From positions 248,001 through 312,000 of the forward strand of contig NW_017265157.1 of assembly GCF_001638985.1 (NCBI RefSeq): 64,000 bases of DNA, in the 5' to 3' direction. The notes beneath the pieces are model-generated. The model saw nothing but the letters and a program-made list of their open reading frames with translations, ran no database searches and was not told where the DNA came from. Each line of letters opens with the position of its first letter. Within the stretch, counting starts at the first letter, position 1. The DNA is from Phycomyces blakesleeanus NRRL 1555(-) (lineage: Eukaryota; Mucoromycota; Mucoromycetes; Mucorales; Phycomycetaceae). Shown piece after piece: positions 23,615 through 36,319 of this stretch. Both the position numbers and the translations under genes were made by a program.

Positions 23615-26600
23615 TATATGTAAAAGAGAGAAAAATTGGTGCTTAATTAAAACGCAACTACAAGACACTTTAAACCCCAGAAAACTTGCAACATTCACTA
23701 AAATCGGCTTTTTTTTTCTATAGGGTACGCCTACACCAAATACTATCATACACGCATATATAGTTTTTATCTTGCTTTTCAATTCTATTATAATTAGCAT
23801 CTTACCAAAATTTATACATTTTTCTGTATTGTTTATTGCATGAAATATATACATGTGTTGTGCGTGCAAGGACCACTTGTGACATTTTTAAACTAATGTT
23901 TCGGTACTCTAATGTTATGTCGGCTATATAATATACCAAAATGAATATTATCGCCGAATATAAAAATAATGTCTATGTACTATTTTTGCGTTTGTCATGA
24001 CAAAACTTTAAATTGGGTGGGAAGGTTTTCTGTACACAATTCAACTTTTTTTTTTTCAATGGAGTAGGATGGTAGTCGCTAAAAAATGACTCTACAAATT
24101 CTATTGATATTTCCTAAAGTATAACAGAGACGCAAACTCTATAACATTTTTAATATACGTAAAATAAGTAGTCAAATATATATATACAATAGTAAAAAAT
24201 TAAAAGCATTTTACATGTGGTTTAAATAATCAAAAGGTGTTTAGAAGAAAATATTTGTCATTGTTTCTCTTCTTCGGCTAGATTTTTGGTATTGTTACTA
24301 GTATCTTCTATTACAAATGAATTTGTCATCTTTGTGTTAAAGTGATTTATAATTTTTTACTTGTAAAGTATTTTAAAAGACCCAATCACCTGTTAATATA
24401 TGCTTCTAAGTTATACAAAAAAGAATTGAATAAATGCTCTAGTTGTTAAAAATAACAGCAACAAAAGAAGAGAGAGGGAGAGAGATAAAGAGAAGGCGGC
24501 TGTACATTCTTATAGCTGTTTCGGGATGGATATAAAGTTATCTGCTGTTAACAGCCAACGATCCTAGTAAAACACATATATAATAAGCAGCTACCACTTT
24601 TTCTGGATCGATTCTAAAATATACAAAAATATTTGTAATTTGTCATTAAAGAGGTTTTTGTGTTAAAATATCACAAAAACTATGACTGACTTTATAATAT
24701 CGATGTTTTAATAAGCCATTAAAATATAGTTTCGAGTGGCGATTCAAAGCTTTTGCTGGTGATCCACACTGCGTATTCATTTTCTTGGCTTGTAAATCTT
24801 ATGAAAAATCGGTACACACACATATATATATGTAAAGATTCACATGCTGTATCATCCTAGACCAGCAAAATTATAAATCCACTGATATTTCTCTATTATG
24901 AGTTTGGTTTATCTATTTAAAGCATCATTATCTATCTGTATCAATGTATTTTAACTTGGTAATAGGCTTTAATAATTGATTCTAGATTAAATTGACAAGG
25001 AGGATTTCTTAAGCTTCAAAGATATATGTTTATTGGGATCAGTAATATCATTATTTTTCTCTTTCTTGTTCTCTTTACTTTTTACCAGCTATAATGTAAA
25101 GATTATACGAGTTCATTATGTTTTCTTTTGGGAGTATTTCATTTATTTATCTGTGACATTCCATTCTGTCTCTATCTTCGTCTTCTTCTTTTGTACTTGT
25201 TACCATTATTTAACACAATCTTATTTATCTATTTATTTGCGGAATATCCAAAAACTATCTAAAACCGTCAAACTAGAAACACAGGCATTATAAAAAAGAA
25301 AATATATGTTATCAATCAAGTTCCCAAAGCATATAGATAGTGTAGAAAAGTATCCAACTTCAAAACCAATAATAGCCGTCTTTTTATCAAGCCCATATCT
25401 TTTTTTCTACAGCCTACAGAGATAATTATATTGCATTATATTACTTTTATTCAATTGTTGGCAATGTTAAATAAAATTAAATAGAAAGTATAGCATGCCC
25501 AGTATAAGACAACAGTAGATGTAGCTGTACCAATGGTGCCGAACAGACAATAGTAGATTTCTCTATTAACGTATATTAATATTTTGGAGTTATTATTATT
25601 ATTATTCGAAATAATTTATATACATATATATGGTGTTCTGTACGAGATAAACCAATTTAAACAGTTATCGTTTTCTTTTGTGGTCGGAAAACCTTGATAG
25701 AGAATTCAAGGCTTTCACAGGCAAAATAAAATAAAAAGATATAGACTCGCAGTGAACACATACAATATGGTTAGTGCTTCACCTCACGACCATTATTGGT
25801 TGATCGCCCGAGACATTATTTTAAGTAATAATAATAAAAATTCAGGGCACATTTGTGTTTTTCATGTGTAAGCTTGAGAGCATGTGTATGTATATTGAGT
25901 ATGTGTACCTCAGACCTCAAACCTCTTTGAATATTATTATATTTTTGTATGAGTCTAATATGTAATTGAATTTGACTGAACATGCCGTGACCTTTGAACA
26001 ATGAAAATTAAATTAAATTAAAATAAAATAGAATGGAATAAAAAGAATATGCCAGAAAATGGGTCATTTTTATTAATGAACTAGACAGATTCATTTCCAG
26101 AGCACCGACAGAAAGGAAGAGAAAAAAAAATAACCCGCTTGGCGATGACGTACCAATACTCGGTAATCGATCTTCTAGGGTTGGTTGGTCTCACCAAGAA
26201 TGATGGATTTTTCAACTAAAGTGATGTTATTTAGTTACACCTTGGAGTTTCTATTTCAAGTAAAAATAAAATAAAATAAAACTCTGAACAAAGAGCTGGA
26301 CTGTAGCAGAGCTTAATGAATGAATAGTCTTGTAGTGATGTATGCAAACAAGTAAAATATGCTTTACATTCACGAAGGGGTTTGTTCACTGTGACCGGAA
26401 TAACTAAATTTTGCTGTACGTTAACCGTTGAGCAAATTCTTATTTTTACTCTTTAAAGTTCGTTATTTCGCTGTCTGTGCGAGTCTATTATTTTTCTTCT
26501 TATTCTTATTCCTGTTGTTGTAGTTACTGTTGTTACTATTGTTGTTCGTTTGTTTCATAAGGTGGGAGTAAGTGGGTCTCTTGCTATACGCACGAGAGAC

Positions 26601-26870
26601 TTAAAGTAAAGTAAACCCCCTTTTTTTATTATTTATTTATTTATCCATTTGTTGGGACTCTTATAGGACAAAGGACAAATTGGAAATTCTCTTTTTTTAA
26701 TATATATATATATACAAACAAGCAGTGCATGTTGTTCTTTACTTTACTTAAATAAACAGACAAATACAAAGAACCTGTTTATTAAGATGCCAGAAGTCAA
26801 TAATCATGTACTCCCGTATATCATGCCTTTCTTACAGATATTTATATATATTCTTTTGTAAATAATAATG

Positions 26871-26910
26871 ATATAATATAATATAATATAATATAATATA
26901 ATATAATATA
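26871..26910. repeat. ATATA pentamer array
   Basis: Eight perfect 5-base units. Confidence 0.9.
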
Positions 26911-27270
26911 AAATATAATGGAAACCCTGCCTAGTTGATTTAAACAACCGAAAATAAAATAAAATATTGGTTTAAAGCTACTGGCAGTAATATAAAAATA
27001 AATGGCGACTAAGTAACCAGGCAACCATCTTTTTATTAAAAAAAAATAGACCAACCAGAAGATATATTAAATAATACCATTTTTAAACAAGAAAAGAATT
27101 TTAAACGCGTAGTTGTTTATTTTGTTGCTATGGAATTACAGACCAAACTCTATAAATTATAATATATATTTTATATTATAATATAAAAGGTGCTGAGAGA
27201 GATAGAGCAAAAAGAGAGAAAAAGAGAGAGAAAATATAAAGGCACGTCGAAGAGAGCGGAGACTCTACCC

Positions 27271-27402
27271 GAACTTTCCAAAATTTTCTTCCTCTTTCCA
27301 AACGGGTCACATTATTGGCCAATGGAGGTCGACAGGTTTGCTATCGAAGGTGCTGGTTCTTTTTGATTTGAGAGGCCGACCGAAAGAACTTGGGTATTTA
27401 AA
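27271..27402 (+). promoter_or_regulatory. Hsp70 promoter: heat-shock elements, CCAAT palindrome, TATA box
   Basis: GAA at 27271-27273 is followed by TTC at 27276-27278, 27286-27288 and 27296-27298. The three TTC units are spaced exactly 10 bases apart, the arrangement of a gapped heat-shock element bound by HSF trimers. ATTGGCCAAT at 27314-27323 is a palindrome that reads as a CCAAT box on both strands. A TATTTAAA box lies at 27395-27402, 60 bases before the Hsp70 ATG. The order (HSE, CCAAT, TATA) fits a heat-inducible promoter. Confidence 0.75.
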
Positions 27403-27461
27403 AAGTAAAAGATGAAGATGCCAAACGTGTTTTTTCTTCTTGAATTCTATATTATTTCATT

Positions 27462-29745
27462 ATGTCTGAAGGAAAAGCTGGTAAGTAGAGCGTAAACCAG
27501 GCACACAACAGAAAAAGGCCTATTTAGAGCCAAGACAACAAAATAAAGAAATCTATACGTATATTGCATAAAACTAATTCATGATTCGTTGTGTTTCTTA
27601 TAGTTGGTATCGATTTGGGAACTACGTAAGTCATCTATAAAGCCTACAAGCAAACAAACAAACAAGAAATAATCCTTTCGGAAAGATGAGCACATTTATT
27701 AATTTATACATCTATCTAGCTACTCTTGCGTTGCTGTCTGGCAAAACGATCGTGTCGAGATCATCGCCAACGATCAGGGTAACCGCACTACCCCCTCTTA
27801 TGTCGCCTTCACCGACAGCGAGCGTCTCATCGGTGATGCCGCCAAGAACCAGGTCGCCATGAACCCCTACAACACCGTCTTCGATGCCAAGCGTCTTATC
27901 GGTCGTCGTTTCGCTGACTCTGAGGTCCAGTCTGACATGAAGCACTGGCCCTTCAAGATCCTCGACAAGGAGGGCAAGCCCATCATCCAGGTCGAGTACA
28001 AGGGTGAGGCCAAGACCTTCACCCCTGAGGAGATCTCTTCCATGATCCTCATCAAGATGAAGGAGACTGCTGAGGCTTACCTCGGTACCACCGTCAAGAA
28101 CGCTGTCATCACCGTTCCTGCCTACTTCAACGACAGTAAGTACAATATAATACAATACAATACGATACAAATAAAAAAATTATCTTGTATTTTAATATTA
28201 ACAACAAATTTTTTTATTATTATTATTTTAGGCCAGCGTCAGGCTACCAAGGATGCCGGTTTGATTTCCGGTTTGAACGTCCAGCGTATCATCAACGAGC
28301 CCACTGCCGCTGCTATTGCTTACGGTTTGGATAAGAAGGTTGAGGGTGAGCGCAACGTCCTCATCTTCGATTTGGGAGGAGGAACCTTCGATGTGTCTCT
28401 TTTGACCATTGAGGATGGTATCTTTGAGGTCAAGGCCACTGCTGGTGACACCCACTTGGGTGGTGAGGATTTCGATAACCGTCTCGTCAACCACTTCATG
28501 CAGGAGTTCAAGCGCAAGTTCAAGAAGGACATCTCTGGCAACGCTCGTGCTGTCCGTCGTCTCCGTACCGCATGCGAGAGAGCAAAGCGCACTCTTTCTT
28601 CCTCTGCCCAGACCTCCATCGAGATCGACTCTCTCTTCGAGGGTGTTGATTTCTACACCTCCCTCACCCGTGCCCGTTTCGAGGAGCTCAACCAGGATCT
28701 CTTCCGCAACACCATGGAGCCCGTTGAGAAGGTCCTCCGCGACTCCAAGATCGACAAGGGTTCCGTCCACGACATCGTCCTCGTCGGTGGTTCCACCCGT
28801 ATCCCCAAGGTCCAGAAGATGGTCTCTGACTTCTTCAACGGTAAGGAGCCCAACAGATCCATCAACCCCGATGAGGCTGTTGCCTACGGTGCCGCCGTCC
28901 AGGCCGCCATTCTCTCCGGTGACACCTCCGAGAAGACCCAGGATCTCCTCCTTCTCGATGTTGCTCCCCTCTCCCTCGGTATTGAGACCGCTGGTGGTGT
29001 CATGACTGCCCTCATCAAGCGTAACACTACCGTCCCCACCAAGAAGTCCGAGATCTTCTCCACCTACGCTGACAACCAGCCCGGTGTCCTCATCCAGGTC
29101 TTCGAGGGTGAGCGTGCTCGCACCAAGGACAACAACTTGCTCGGCAAGTTCGAGTTGACCGGTATCCCCCCCGCTCCCCGTGGTGTTCCCCAGGTCGAGG
29201 TCACCTTCGATGTTGATGCCAACGGTATCCTCAACGTCTCTGCTCTTGACAAGACCACCGGCAAGTCCAACAAGATTACCATCACCAACGACAAGGGTCG
29301 TCTCTCCAAGGAGGACATCGAGAAGATGGTCAACGATGCCGAGAAGTACAAGGCCGAGGATGAGGCTGCTACTGCCCGTATCTCCGCCAGAAACGGTCTT
29401 GAGTCCTACGCCTACAACCTCCGTAACACCCTCTCTGAGGAGAAGGTTGCCGCCAAGCTCGAGGCTGCTGACAAGGAGAAGCTCACCGCTGCCGTTGATG
29501 CCGCCATCAAGTGGCTCGATGAGTCCCAGGAGGCTTCCAAGGAGGAATACGAGAGCCACCTCAAGTCTCTTGAGGAGGTTTCCAACCCCATCATGACCAA
29601 GCTCTACGCCGATGCTCAGGGTGGTGCTCCCGGAGGTATGCCCGGTATGCCCGGAGGTGCTCCTGGTGGTTTCCCCGGAGGTGCCCCTGGTGGTTTCCCC
29701 GGTGCCGGTGGTGATGCTGGACCTACCGTTGAGGAGGTCGATTAA
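27462..29745 (+). CDS. SSA1: Cytosolic Hsp70 chaperone (SSA type)
   Basis: Four exons: 27462-27480, 27604-27625, 27720-28135 and 28232-29745, giving 656 residues. It is an ATP-dependent chaperone that folds nascent and stress-damaged proteins with J-proteins and nucleotide-exchange factors. The protein begins [20 protein letters not shown] (phosphate-1 motif); [14 protein letters not shown] and [14 protein letters not shown] are the other two Hsp70 signatures. A linker around [14 protein letters not shown] precedes the substrate-binding domain, and the lid ends in a Gly/Pro/Met-rich tail. The C-terminal EEVD is the cytosolic co-chaperone docking tail. The first two exons are only 19 and 22 bases. 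Codon use is strongly biased to C/G third positions, unlike every other gene in the window, as expected for very high expression. This bias also creates long antisense open frames. Confidence 0.98.
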
Positions 29746-31088
29746 ATCATTCGCTCCGAACGATAAGAAAGAAGACGAAGACGAAGAAATAATAAGTGAA
29801 TCAGGCCTTTGACTTGTTCCTTTATTCTTTCTATCCTTTTCTTTTTCTTTTCTTATTTTTATTTTTTTTTGCTCTCTTTTTAAAGTTTATTTACTTAGAC
29901 CTAGACCTAGACCAAAAAACCAAACCCAAAATCCATTCTCACAAAAACTCTACACAACCACCACAAACCCACAAACATTTGCGTTTTCTTTATATAATTT
30001 TTAACGCCCTTAAAATTCATCTGATGTAATTTGTATACATAATAAAAATCAAAAACCCTGAAAATAGATTTATATGTAAAAAATAAATAAATAAATATTA
30101 TAATAATAAAAAAATGAACTTATTCATAAATTTATAATAATAATAGTAGTAGTAACGCAAATACTCTGAATTTTGTTTATTTGTCGAAATGTATGTGTAT
30201 GGCCCTTTTTGAACCAAGCTTAGTGTAATGAAGTGTAGAGAAGGTTCTATTAGAATTAACAAGAATAGCTTGTTTCAATTGATGTTTCAATAGATATTAC
30301 AAAATCAACTAAAAAAAAAAGACTTTTGAGTGGAACCATTTTAAACCATCTAATTTTTTTAGCCATGTTCAAAATTATCTGTAATTTAACATTTTTATTT
30401 TTACTTTTACTGTTCCTTTTGTGTATTTTATACAGCCTGTATTTGTAAGAATGCATTGGTTTTCTCTCGCTCTATTAATCAACTAATAAGCAAATTAATG
30501 AGTGAGTGGGTATTATATGTGTCGTGGTCTTTCTCAAATGAACAAACCCAAGACTTTGTATTCTTCACAGATTTGCAGAATACCCACAGATTATGTATAA
30601 TTCACACTTGCTAAATCTTCAATATAATGTATGATATTCTTCTTTGCCTGGTTTAAAGATAGCACGGAATGGAACAGAGTAGAAAAGACACAAAAATAGA
30701 TGTTTGTAATCTCAACTAGAATCCAAATAACAAATAAAAAATAGCAGCATGATTTATAAATATAGAGAAAGAAAGAAACAAGATATACACAAAATACTAG
30801 TACTAGTATCAGTAATAGTAGTTATTAGTAATAATGGTAATAAATACAATAAGTATAATAGTAGCAATGATAATGACAACGACAACGACAATGGCAATAA
30901 AGATAATAATATTCATATAAATCATAACTCATGAATTATGTCGTTCGTTAGTTAGTCATGAACAACCCAACCAAGAGAAGTACAGCCTTGTTGGTCTTGT
31001 ATTTATTCCATTCCTCTAAATTTTGGCATATCCTCAAATAAACCATGACTATCCTAATAATGTTTTTTTTTCTTTTTTTTCGATATCT
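29746..31088. other. Spacer downstream of Hsp70
   Basis: Contains the Hsp70 3' untranslated region, with AATAAA-like signals near 30040-30090, then AT-rich sequence. A frame at 30749-30934 encodes only Asn/Asp/Lys-rich low-complexity sequence and is not called. Confidence 0.5.
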
Positions 31089-31096
31089 TATAAATA
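31089..31096 (+). promoter_or_regulatory. TATA box of secreted-protein gene 1
   Basis: TATAAATA within TATAAATACAGACC, 93 bases before the ATG at 31182. The same core plus CAG is present before the paralogous gene at 33889. Confidence 0.65.
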
Positions 31097-31181
31097 CAGA
31101 CCATTTTATCCGCTCATAGTACCAAAGACAGCATCTTTCAAGAAAATACATCCTTATCCTTGAAACGAGCAAACAGAAAAT

Positions 31182-31670
31182 ATGCGCTCCATCATCGCAA
31201 TTTCCCTCACTCTCCTTGCTCTCGCTTCCTCGATCCACGCATCACCTAATGTAGCTGTTAACATTGGCTCAGGACACAACAGCGACAGTGACAGCGCCGT
31301 ACTTGTAAAAGAAAAGGTCCGCAATGATGTCTGGAACGAGGCTCCTCGTATCAACAATGATTGGTCAGACAACAGACACCAGCGCAATGGTGAGTACAAC
31401 CAAGGTGGACGTGACTACGACCGTGGATGGGGTAATGACTACGGTTACGGAGGTGGATCCCGCGGTCACGGAAGATATAAGCGTGAGGCTGATAAGCCCA
31501 AGAAAGTCTGGGATGGTGTCGTTCACGAAAATTACGAGGAATGGAAGAAGCAACAGCAGCAGCAAGAACAACAGGAGCAACAGGGACAGCAACAACAACA
31601 GAAGCGCGGCATTCACAAGCGTGGACAGAACAAGATGGCAGCCAAGGCTAGAAGGGCAGCCAAGAACTAA
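31182..31670 (+). CDS. Secreted basic Q/G-rich protein with dibasic sites
   Basis: Single exon, 162 residues. The first 20 residues (MRSIIAISLTLLALASSIHA) are a clear signal peptide with likely cleavage after IHA. The mature part is hydrophilic with a Gly/Tyr/Asp/Arg-rich stretch (about 70-98), a Gln run (124-140), and Lys-Arg pairs at 100-101, 141-142 and 146-147 that could be cut by a Kex2-type protease. There are no cysteines, so it is not a disulfide-stabilised effector of the usual kind. The signal peptide and promoter resemble the gene at 33953, and I infer paralogy. Function unknown; a cell-wall or secreted structural role, or processed peptides, are possible. Confidence 0.75.
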   Translation: MRSIIAISLTLLALASSIHASPNVAVNIGSGHNSDSDSAVLVKEKVRNDVWNEAPRINNDWSDNRHQRNGEYNQGGRDYDRGWGNDYGYGGGSRGHGRYKREADKPKKVWDGVVHENYEEWKKQQQQQEQQEQQGQQQQQKRGIHKRGQNKMAAKARRAAKN

Positions 31671-33888
31671 GTTTCTCAAATCGTTTAAATAGTTTTATAT
31701 ACACATACACACATATATATATCTATACCGATCTTAGAGATACTGTAGCCCTTCTTATTCCTCTTTATCGTTTCTTTTTTATTTTTTTCTTCTTTTTTCT
31801 TGATACCAAGGTATTATCGCTGATTTTTATATTTTTGTAAGAATCGATAATATTTAATACAAATGTTATTGATTTTTGTCTCTTAAACCTTTTCATATTT
31901 GTTAATTATTGACAGCTATATATTCATCAATAATGATAACGGTAATAATAAATTGTGTTGAAATAACCAAAGAAACAAAATTATACTAAATTTAAGCAAA
32001 TTCGCTAACAATCCAATACCAGTGTGTATGTGTGTATTGGTTGATATAGAACGTTTTGTCTATAAATCCCCTTTTATTCTTCTTCTTTTCTTTAATCGGG
32101 TTCGAACATATTCCTTAACATGTACTTACCTATACACACACATACGCACACATATTTGCCCAGGGATAATATATATATATATATAGAAAATGACAAAGTA
32201 TCAAAAACCTTTACTTCTTATGGTGTAATGATCAAGGGCTGTATATTCGCTCTATAGGCAAATGTACCTCCTCTAATCACATAGTCACATATACACAAGC
32301 ATATGCTTTGTCCTTGAAATTAAGCCATATAATCACATTAATTAAACACACCCGTAAATATCATGTATAGTTGAATTAATTCTTTATATACACATAAAAG
32401 ACTTGTATTACACTACTTCTAAAAGTCAAATGTCGCCAAAAAGAAATATATGAAACCAATTGAATACACTGGTATCGACAAAGGGTTAAAGAAAATGACT
32501 TGCTGGATCTATTTTGTGCTTCGCGTCTAGGTTTTTACTAGTGCAAAACTATTGAGTCATTGAACTTCGTATCCACCCCCTTTATTGATTTATTGATTTA
32601 TGACCTCCTTGATTTATTTCGTGAGAAAATGAACCAAAACTTTCATAGAGAAAAAGAGAAAGCGAGAATTCGTGTCAACAACATTCCTAGTGCAAAATAT
32701 TTTTGCTCTATTTCCTTTTCCTCTTCTTCTTGAGCTTCGGGACGAGGTCTAGCAAACAGTGTTGTAAGTCATTCCATCTAAAGTATAGTCTTCTTTTAAA
32801 TGATCGTGTCTTGTATTTCTGAGACCCAGTTAAAAGAGAAAAATTGTAAATATAATACAAAAACGGGTAAATAGAAATTAGAATATCTAGCAAGTCTAAC
32901 CACTGTAAAGTCCTTTGGGATTAACAAAATTCCAAGTCAACAAAGAAAAATTAGCTTCCATTGTACACATACACACACATAACTATACATATACATATAC
33001 ATATACATGTGTAAACGTGTACGTAAGTATGCAGCTCCTACGGACTGTGTACAGTAATAGAAAAGGTTTGAGGAGAACATGTACAATATCAACTATATCT
33101 TTTTTTGCTACAATTGCTTTTGCTATAAGATATTTGTTTGATCCGCCTTTCTCTTTGACATGTAAGATTAGTATCTATATTTATATATATCGACTCAGAG
33201 AGTATTGAACATATTAATACAAAATAGTATTATGCTTTTTTAATATTAAACGAAGAATGCTGTTGGTTTGAATCAATTAGATATAAAATTGTAAATAGCC
33301 TACAAAGATGGAACTACAGGAGTACGTAAATAAGCAAGGGAATCGAGGGAAAAGGGGATTAACAAACAAGAGCAGGAACTATTAAAGTAATTCCTGACAA
33401 ACATGAAATATAATTTACATTATACCCGTATTGAATTAATGAATCTTATAGAGCTATAAAGGATATGTGATAATATCAATCCTTTGAATAGCTGAATCTC
33501 TGTTTAAACGACTCATTTTCTAGAGAATTCGCTCTATTTTAAAAAGAATAGTAATATTCTATTGAACACCTTTTTCACAAGTGACAATAGAGTATGCATA
33601 CTGTCAATTACTTCCCCTTTATTATACTTCTCCCCCTTGCTTGATATCTGAACAAATTACTGGACACGACAGTCTTCTTTGTATCTTTTATATACTTTAG
33701 AATACTCTACAGACAAGACCTAAATGCATTCTGTCTTTATCTTGGCCCAATCTCCTTGATCCCGTGGAATTAACCTTTTTATTATGTCCCTTGTTTATTT
33801 TTAATCTTCTGTATTAACAAAACCGATCATTAGTCCGGTTACTACCCCCTCATATTTTTCTCTTCTTTTATTTTCTTTTCTCAAACAC
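31671..33888. other. Spacer between the two secreted-protein genes
   Basis: AT-rich with CA/TA dinucleotide patches (about 32130-32190 and 32960-33010). A 97-residue frame at 32915-33208 is mostly Tyr/Thr low complexity followed by a short hydrophobic patch and is not supported as a gene. Confidence 0.5.
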
Positions 33889-33896
33889 TATAAATA
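33889..33896 (+). promoter_or_regulatory. TATA box of secreted-protein gene 2
   Basis: TATAAATA within TATAAATACAGCCC, 64 bases before the ATG at 33953. It shares the TATAAATACAG block with the gene at 31182. Confidence 0.65.
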
Positions 33897-33952
33897 CAGC
33901 CCACAATGATATGGTCGTATAATCATTCCACAATCACTTTAACTTTATCACC

Positions 33953-34279
33953 ATGAGAACAATTCTTTTACTTTCAATCGCCTTACTTTCCCTCGCCTCG
34001 TCTGCCTTGGCATCTCCAAAAGCCGACCCAAATCCACAGCACGGCCGGGACTACTATGATCACGGAAGAGGTGGTTATTCACACGGTCCTCCTCCACGCA
34101 GACCCCCTCCTTACCGCGAGCCACCACACAGAGGTGGAGGAAGAGGAAGAGGATATGATGATCATTATTACGGAGGCAGAAACGAAGGCAGAAGAGGCAA
34201 TTACCGTGGAGGCCACTACAGGCGCGAGAATTTACTAGACGAAGCCAAAAATAAGATTGAGATCGTCGCAGATAAATAA
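33953..34279 (+). CDS. Secreted Gly/Arg/Tyr/His-rich protein
   Basis: Single exon, 108 residues. Residues 1-20 (MRTILLLSIALLSLASSALA) form a signal peptide with the same pattern as the protein encoded at 31182 (MR-I, LL-LASS, ASP after the cleavage site). The mature part is dominated by GRGGYSHG, proline-rich PPPRRPPP and GGGRGRGYDDHYYGG stretches. It then ends with an acidic/lysine helix after an RR pair (90-91). No cysteines. Composition resembles glycine/tyrosine-rich structural or wall proteins, but I recognise no family. Probable paralog of the 31182 gene. Confidence 0.72.
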   Translation: MRTILLLSIALLSLASSALASPKADPNPQHGRDYYDHGRGGYSHGPPPRRPPPYREPPHRGGGRGRGYDDHYYGGRNEGRRGNYRGGHYRRENLLDEAKNKIEIVADK

Positions 34280-36319
34280 CAATGATGTATATAAAATTTG
34301 CCAAAACATCCTAGCATAAATTTCTCAATTTTCTTTTTTGAATTTCTCTTCTTCATCCTCATCTTCCCTCTCTTATATTTGTTCCTTTTCAACATTAAAT
34401 AAAGTCTTTTTTTTTTACTCAAGAATATTCGAATCAATTCTTGTAAAATCTGTTTATTTAGAAATTAAATGTGGTTGCAATAATAATTAAAGGTCTGTGG
34501 ATAGACCAATGATATGATTTTTTGCTATAAAATTTTAATAAGAAACAATATTCTAGACTTTTTTTTCCTATTGTTATTATTGGTAATGAATAGCTTAACT
34601 GCTTATATTTACTTATATATTACAAATGAGCTGAAGTTAAGATTTGCTTAGGGGCTTAAAATAAATCTTGTTATATGTATGTATTATATTAACCCAATGA
34701 TTCCTTGGCTGTTTTTAGACATAAAAGTCTGTGTGATCTGTGGTTTATACCTCATGTGTCTGAGCAGTCAATTTTTAAATAAAAGAAATTAATATAGTTT
34801 CCACTCCCAAGCTGTCTAATTTTTGAAAATTTTTGGACACTTGGGAAATAGAATACCCCAGGAAAATTATACTAGTTTGACCAGATATTTGAAGTTAATT
34901 TGTCCAGCTTTTTGAAAATAAAGTTGCCATTTATCTATTTTTTTTTGTACCAGCTCTGGTCAAGACAATTATTTTCCAGGTTCATCTACAATACCTTTTT
35001 TACCATCTTTATGTAATAGATCTATTCCTTAAAAGCAACAGTTATGATAATATAAAGCTTTAAAAGTTGATCAAAATACATTTTCAAACATAATTCAACT
35101 TGTACTTTTTCTTTTTTTCTTTGGTGAGCTCATAACAGAGAGTCTTCCATTGAAACCGACTACCTGGATTATCAGTATATTTATAAGGGGACCGTATTGG
35201 GAACGGATATACTGTATTTCCTTAATAAAAGTGTTAAGATGACACTTGGTAAATCTTTCTTTTTTTTTTTTTTTTTTACAATTGCTTTCATGGTCATTTT
35301 TCTAGTTCAGCTATCGACTATATGTTTGTCATCTTCTATTATTACCAACCGCAAATCCAACTTGAACTTGTGGCCAGCTTTTCTTTTACAGCTGTCACTT
35401 ATGGTGTTATTTCTAAAAATAATTCAAAGATGTGGCTCTAGAATTTGTATTGGTAATCTGCTTCCGAATAAATTTTAATGGACTACTCTGAGACGGCCCA
35501 CGGACGGTCAGCATGTCTATCAAGACTCGATAGTCCTAGGGAGATTAAATTTTCTGGTGGGGAATGTTACCTTGATTCTCCCGGACAACTTGTGTCAATT
35601 ATGAAATGGCCTTTGCTTGGAACGATATGACATGACTCTATATCTTTGGAGGAAAGGGTAAGTAGCTTTGCTTTTAATTTTTTTTTCAATGACAAACCTT
35701 GGGCCACTTTCTGGTAGTATAAGTAAGTAAAAGAAAAAGAAAGCCATCATACGTGTAAAGGCCAATAATCAGTAAAAAAGAAATATCCAAAAAAGATTGC
35801 TTCACAAAGTGTATAATGACAGCAACTCCTTATAATCTTCTGCGTAGATGGCTATTGTTGATATAGTGTATTTTTGACTAATTATTATTTTTTATGACCA
35901 AGTAAGTCTAAATTTAGGGCTACTAATTGAATATATTGAATTATATTTTCATTTTCCTAGCCACGTTTATTGGTAGCACAACCCTGTCAGTCTATCTTTA
36001 TATCGTAATTTATAGAGATGAAGCACCTTTTAAATAAAAATAGTATCCCCGAGGTTGATGCCCTAAATACTCGGTTTATTTTAAGCTACCAAAAATTTAC
36101 TAATTCGTCCTAAAGACTGGTTGTCGAATGACATTTCAAATTGTAATGTGTGAGTTTGTTGTTTAATTTGATGAATGAAGCGAGTAATTGATGTGTTGAT
36201 TGTGTGCTTGAGTGAGTAAGTGGCAAGAAACAAAAGAAGAAGAAAAAAAAACAGAAGAAGCAGCTTGAGTATGAATGGACAAGCAATAAAAATAAAGAAA
36301 TAAAGAAAAAAAAAATGTT
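34280..36319. other. Spacer with possible decayed coding fragments
   Basis: AT-rich to about 35190. A small hairpin lies at 34806-34845. Between about 35390 and 35660 a GC-richer patch has two overlapping protein-like frames, one starting at the ATG at 35480 and one reading WTTLRRPTDGQHVYQDSIV. Then comes a LYIFGGKG-like string at about 35634-35658. This weakly suggests a decayed kelch-type gene, with no intact frame. Confidence 0.35.

Larger units (their letters stand above)
23049..27270. other. 4.2 kb gene-free AT-rich region
   Basis: No supported gene on either strand. It contains a small palindromic element (23528-23614), an ATATA array (26871-26910), TTA/TAA runs and short frames without protein-like composition. 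Confidence 0.55.

Noticed and set aside
28228..29559. 443-codon open frame on the minus strand opposite Hsp70
   Set aside because: It mirrors the strong C/G-ending codon bias of Hsp70, a well-known artefact. The product is Leu/Gly/Asp/Glu low complexity without a domain.
32915..33208. 97-codon plus-strand frame
   Set aside because: The first half is CA/TA-repeat-derived Tyr/Thr sequence, and there is no conserved-looking core.
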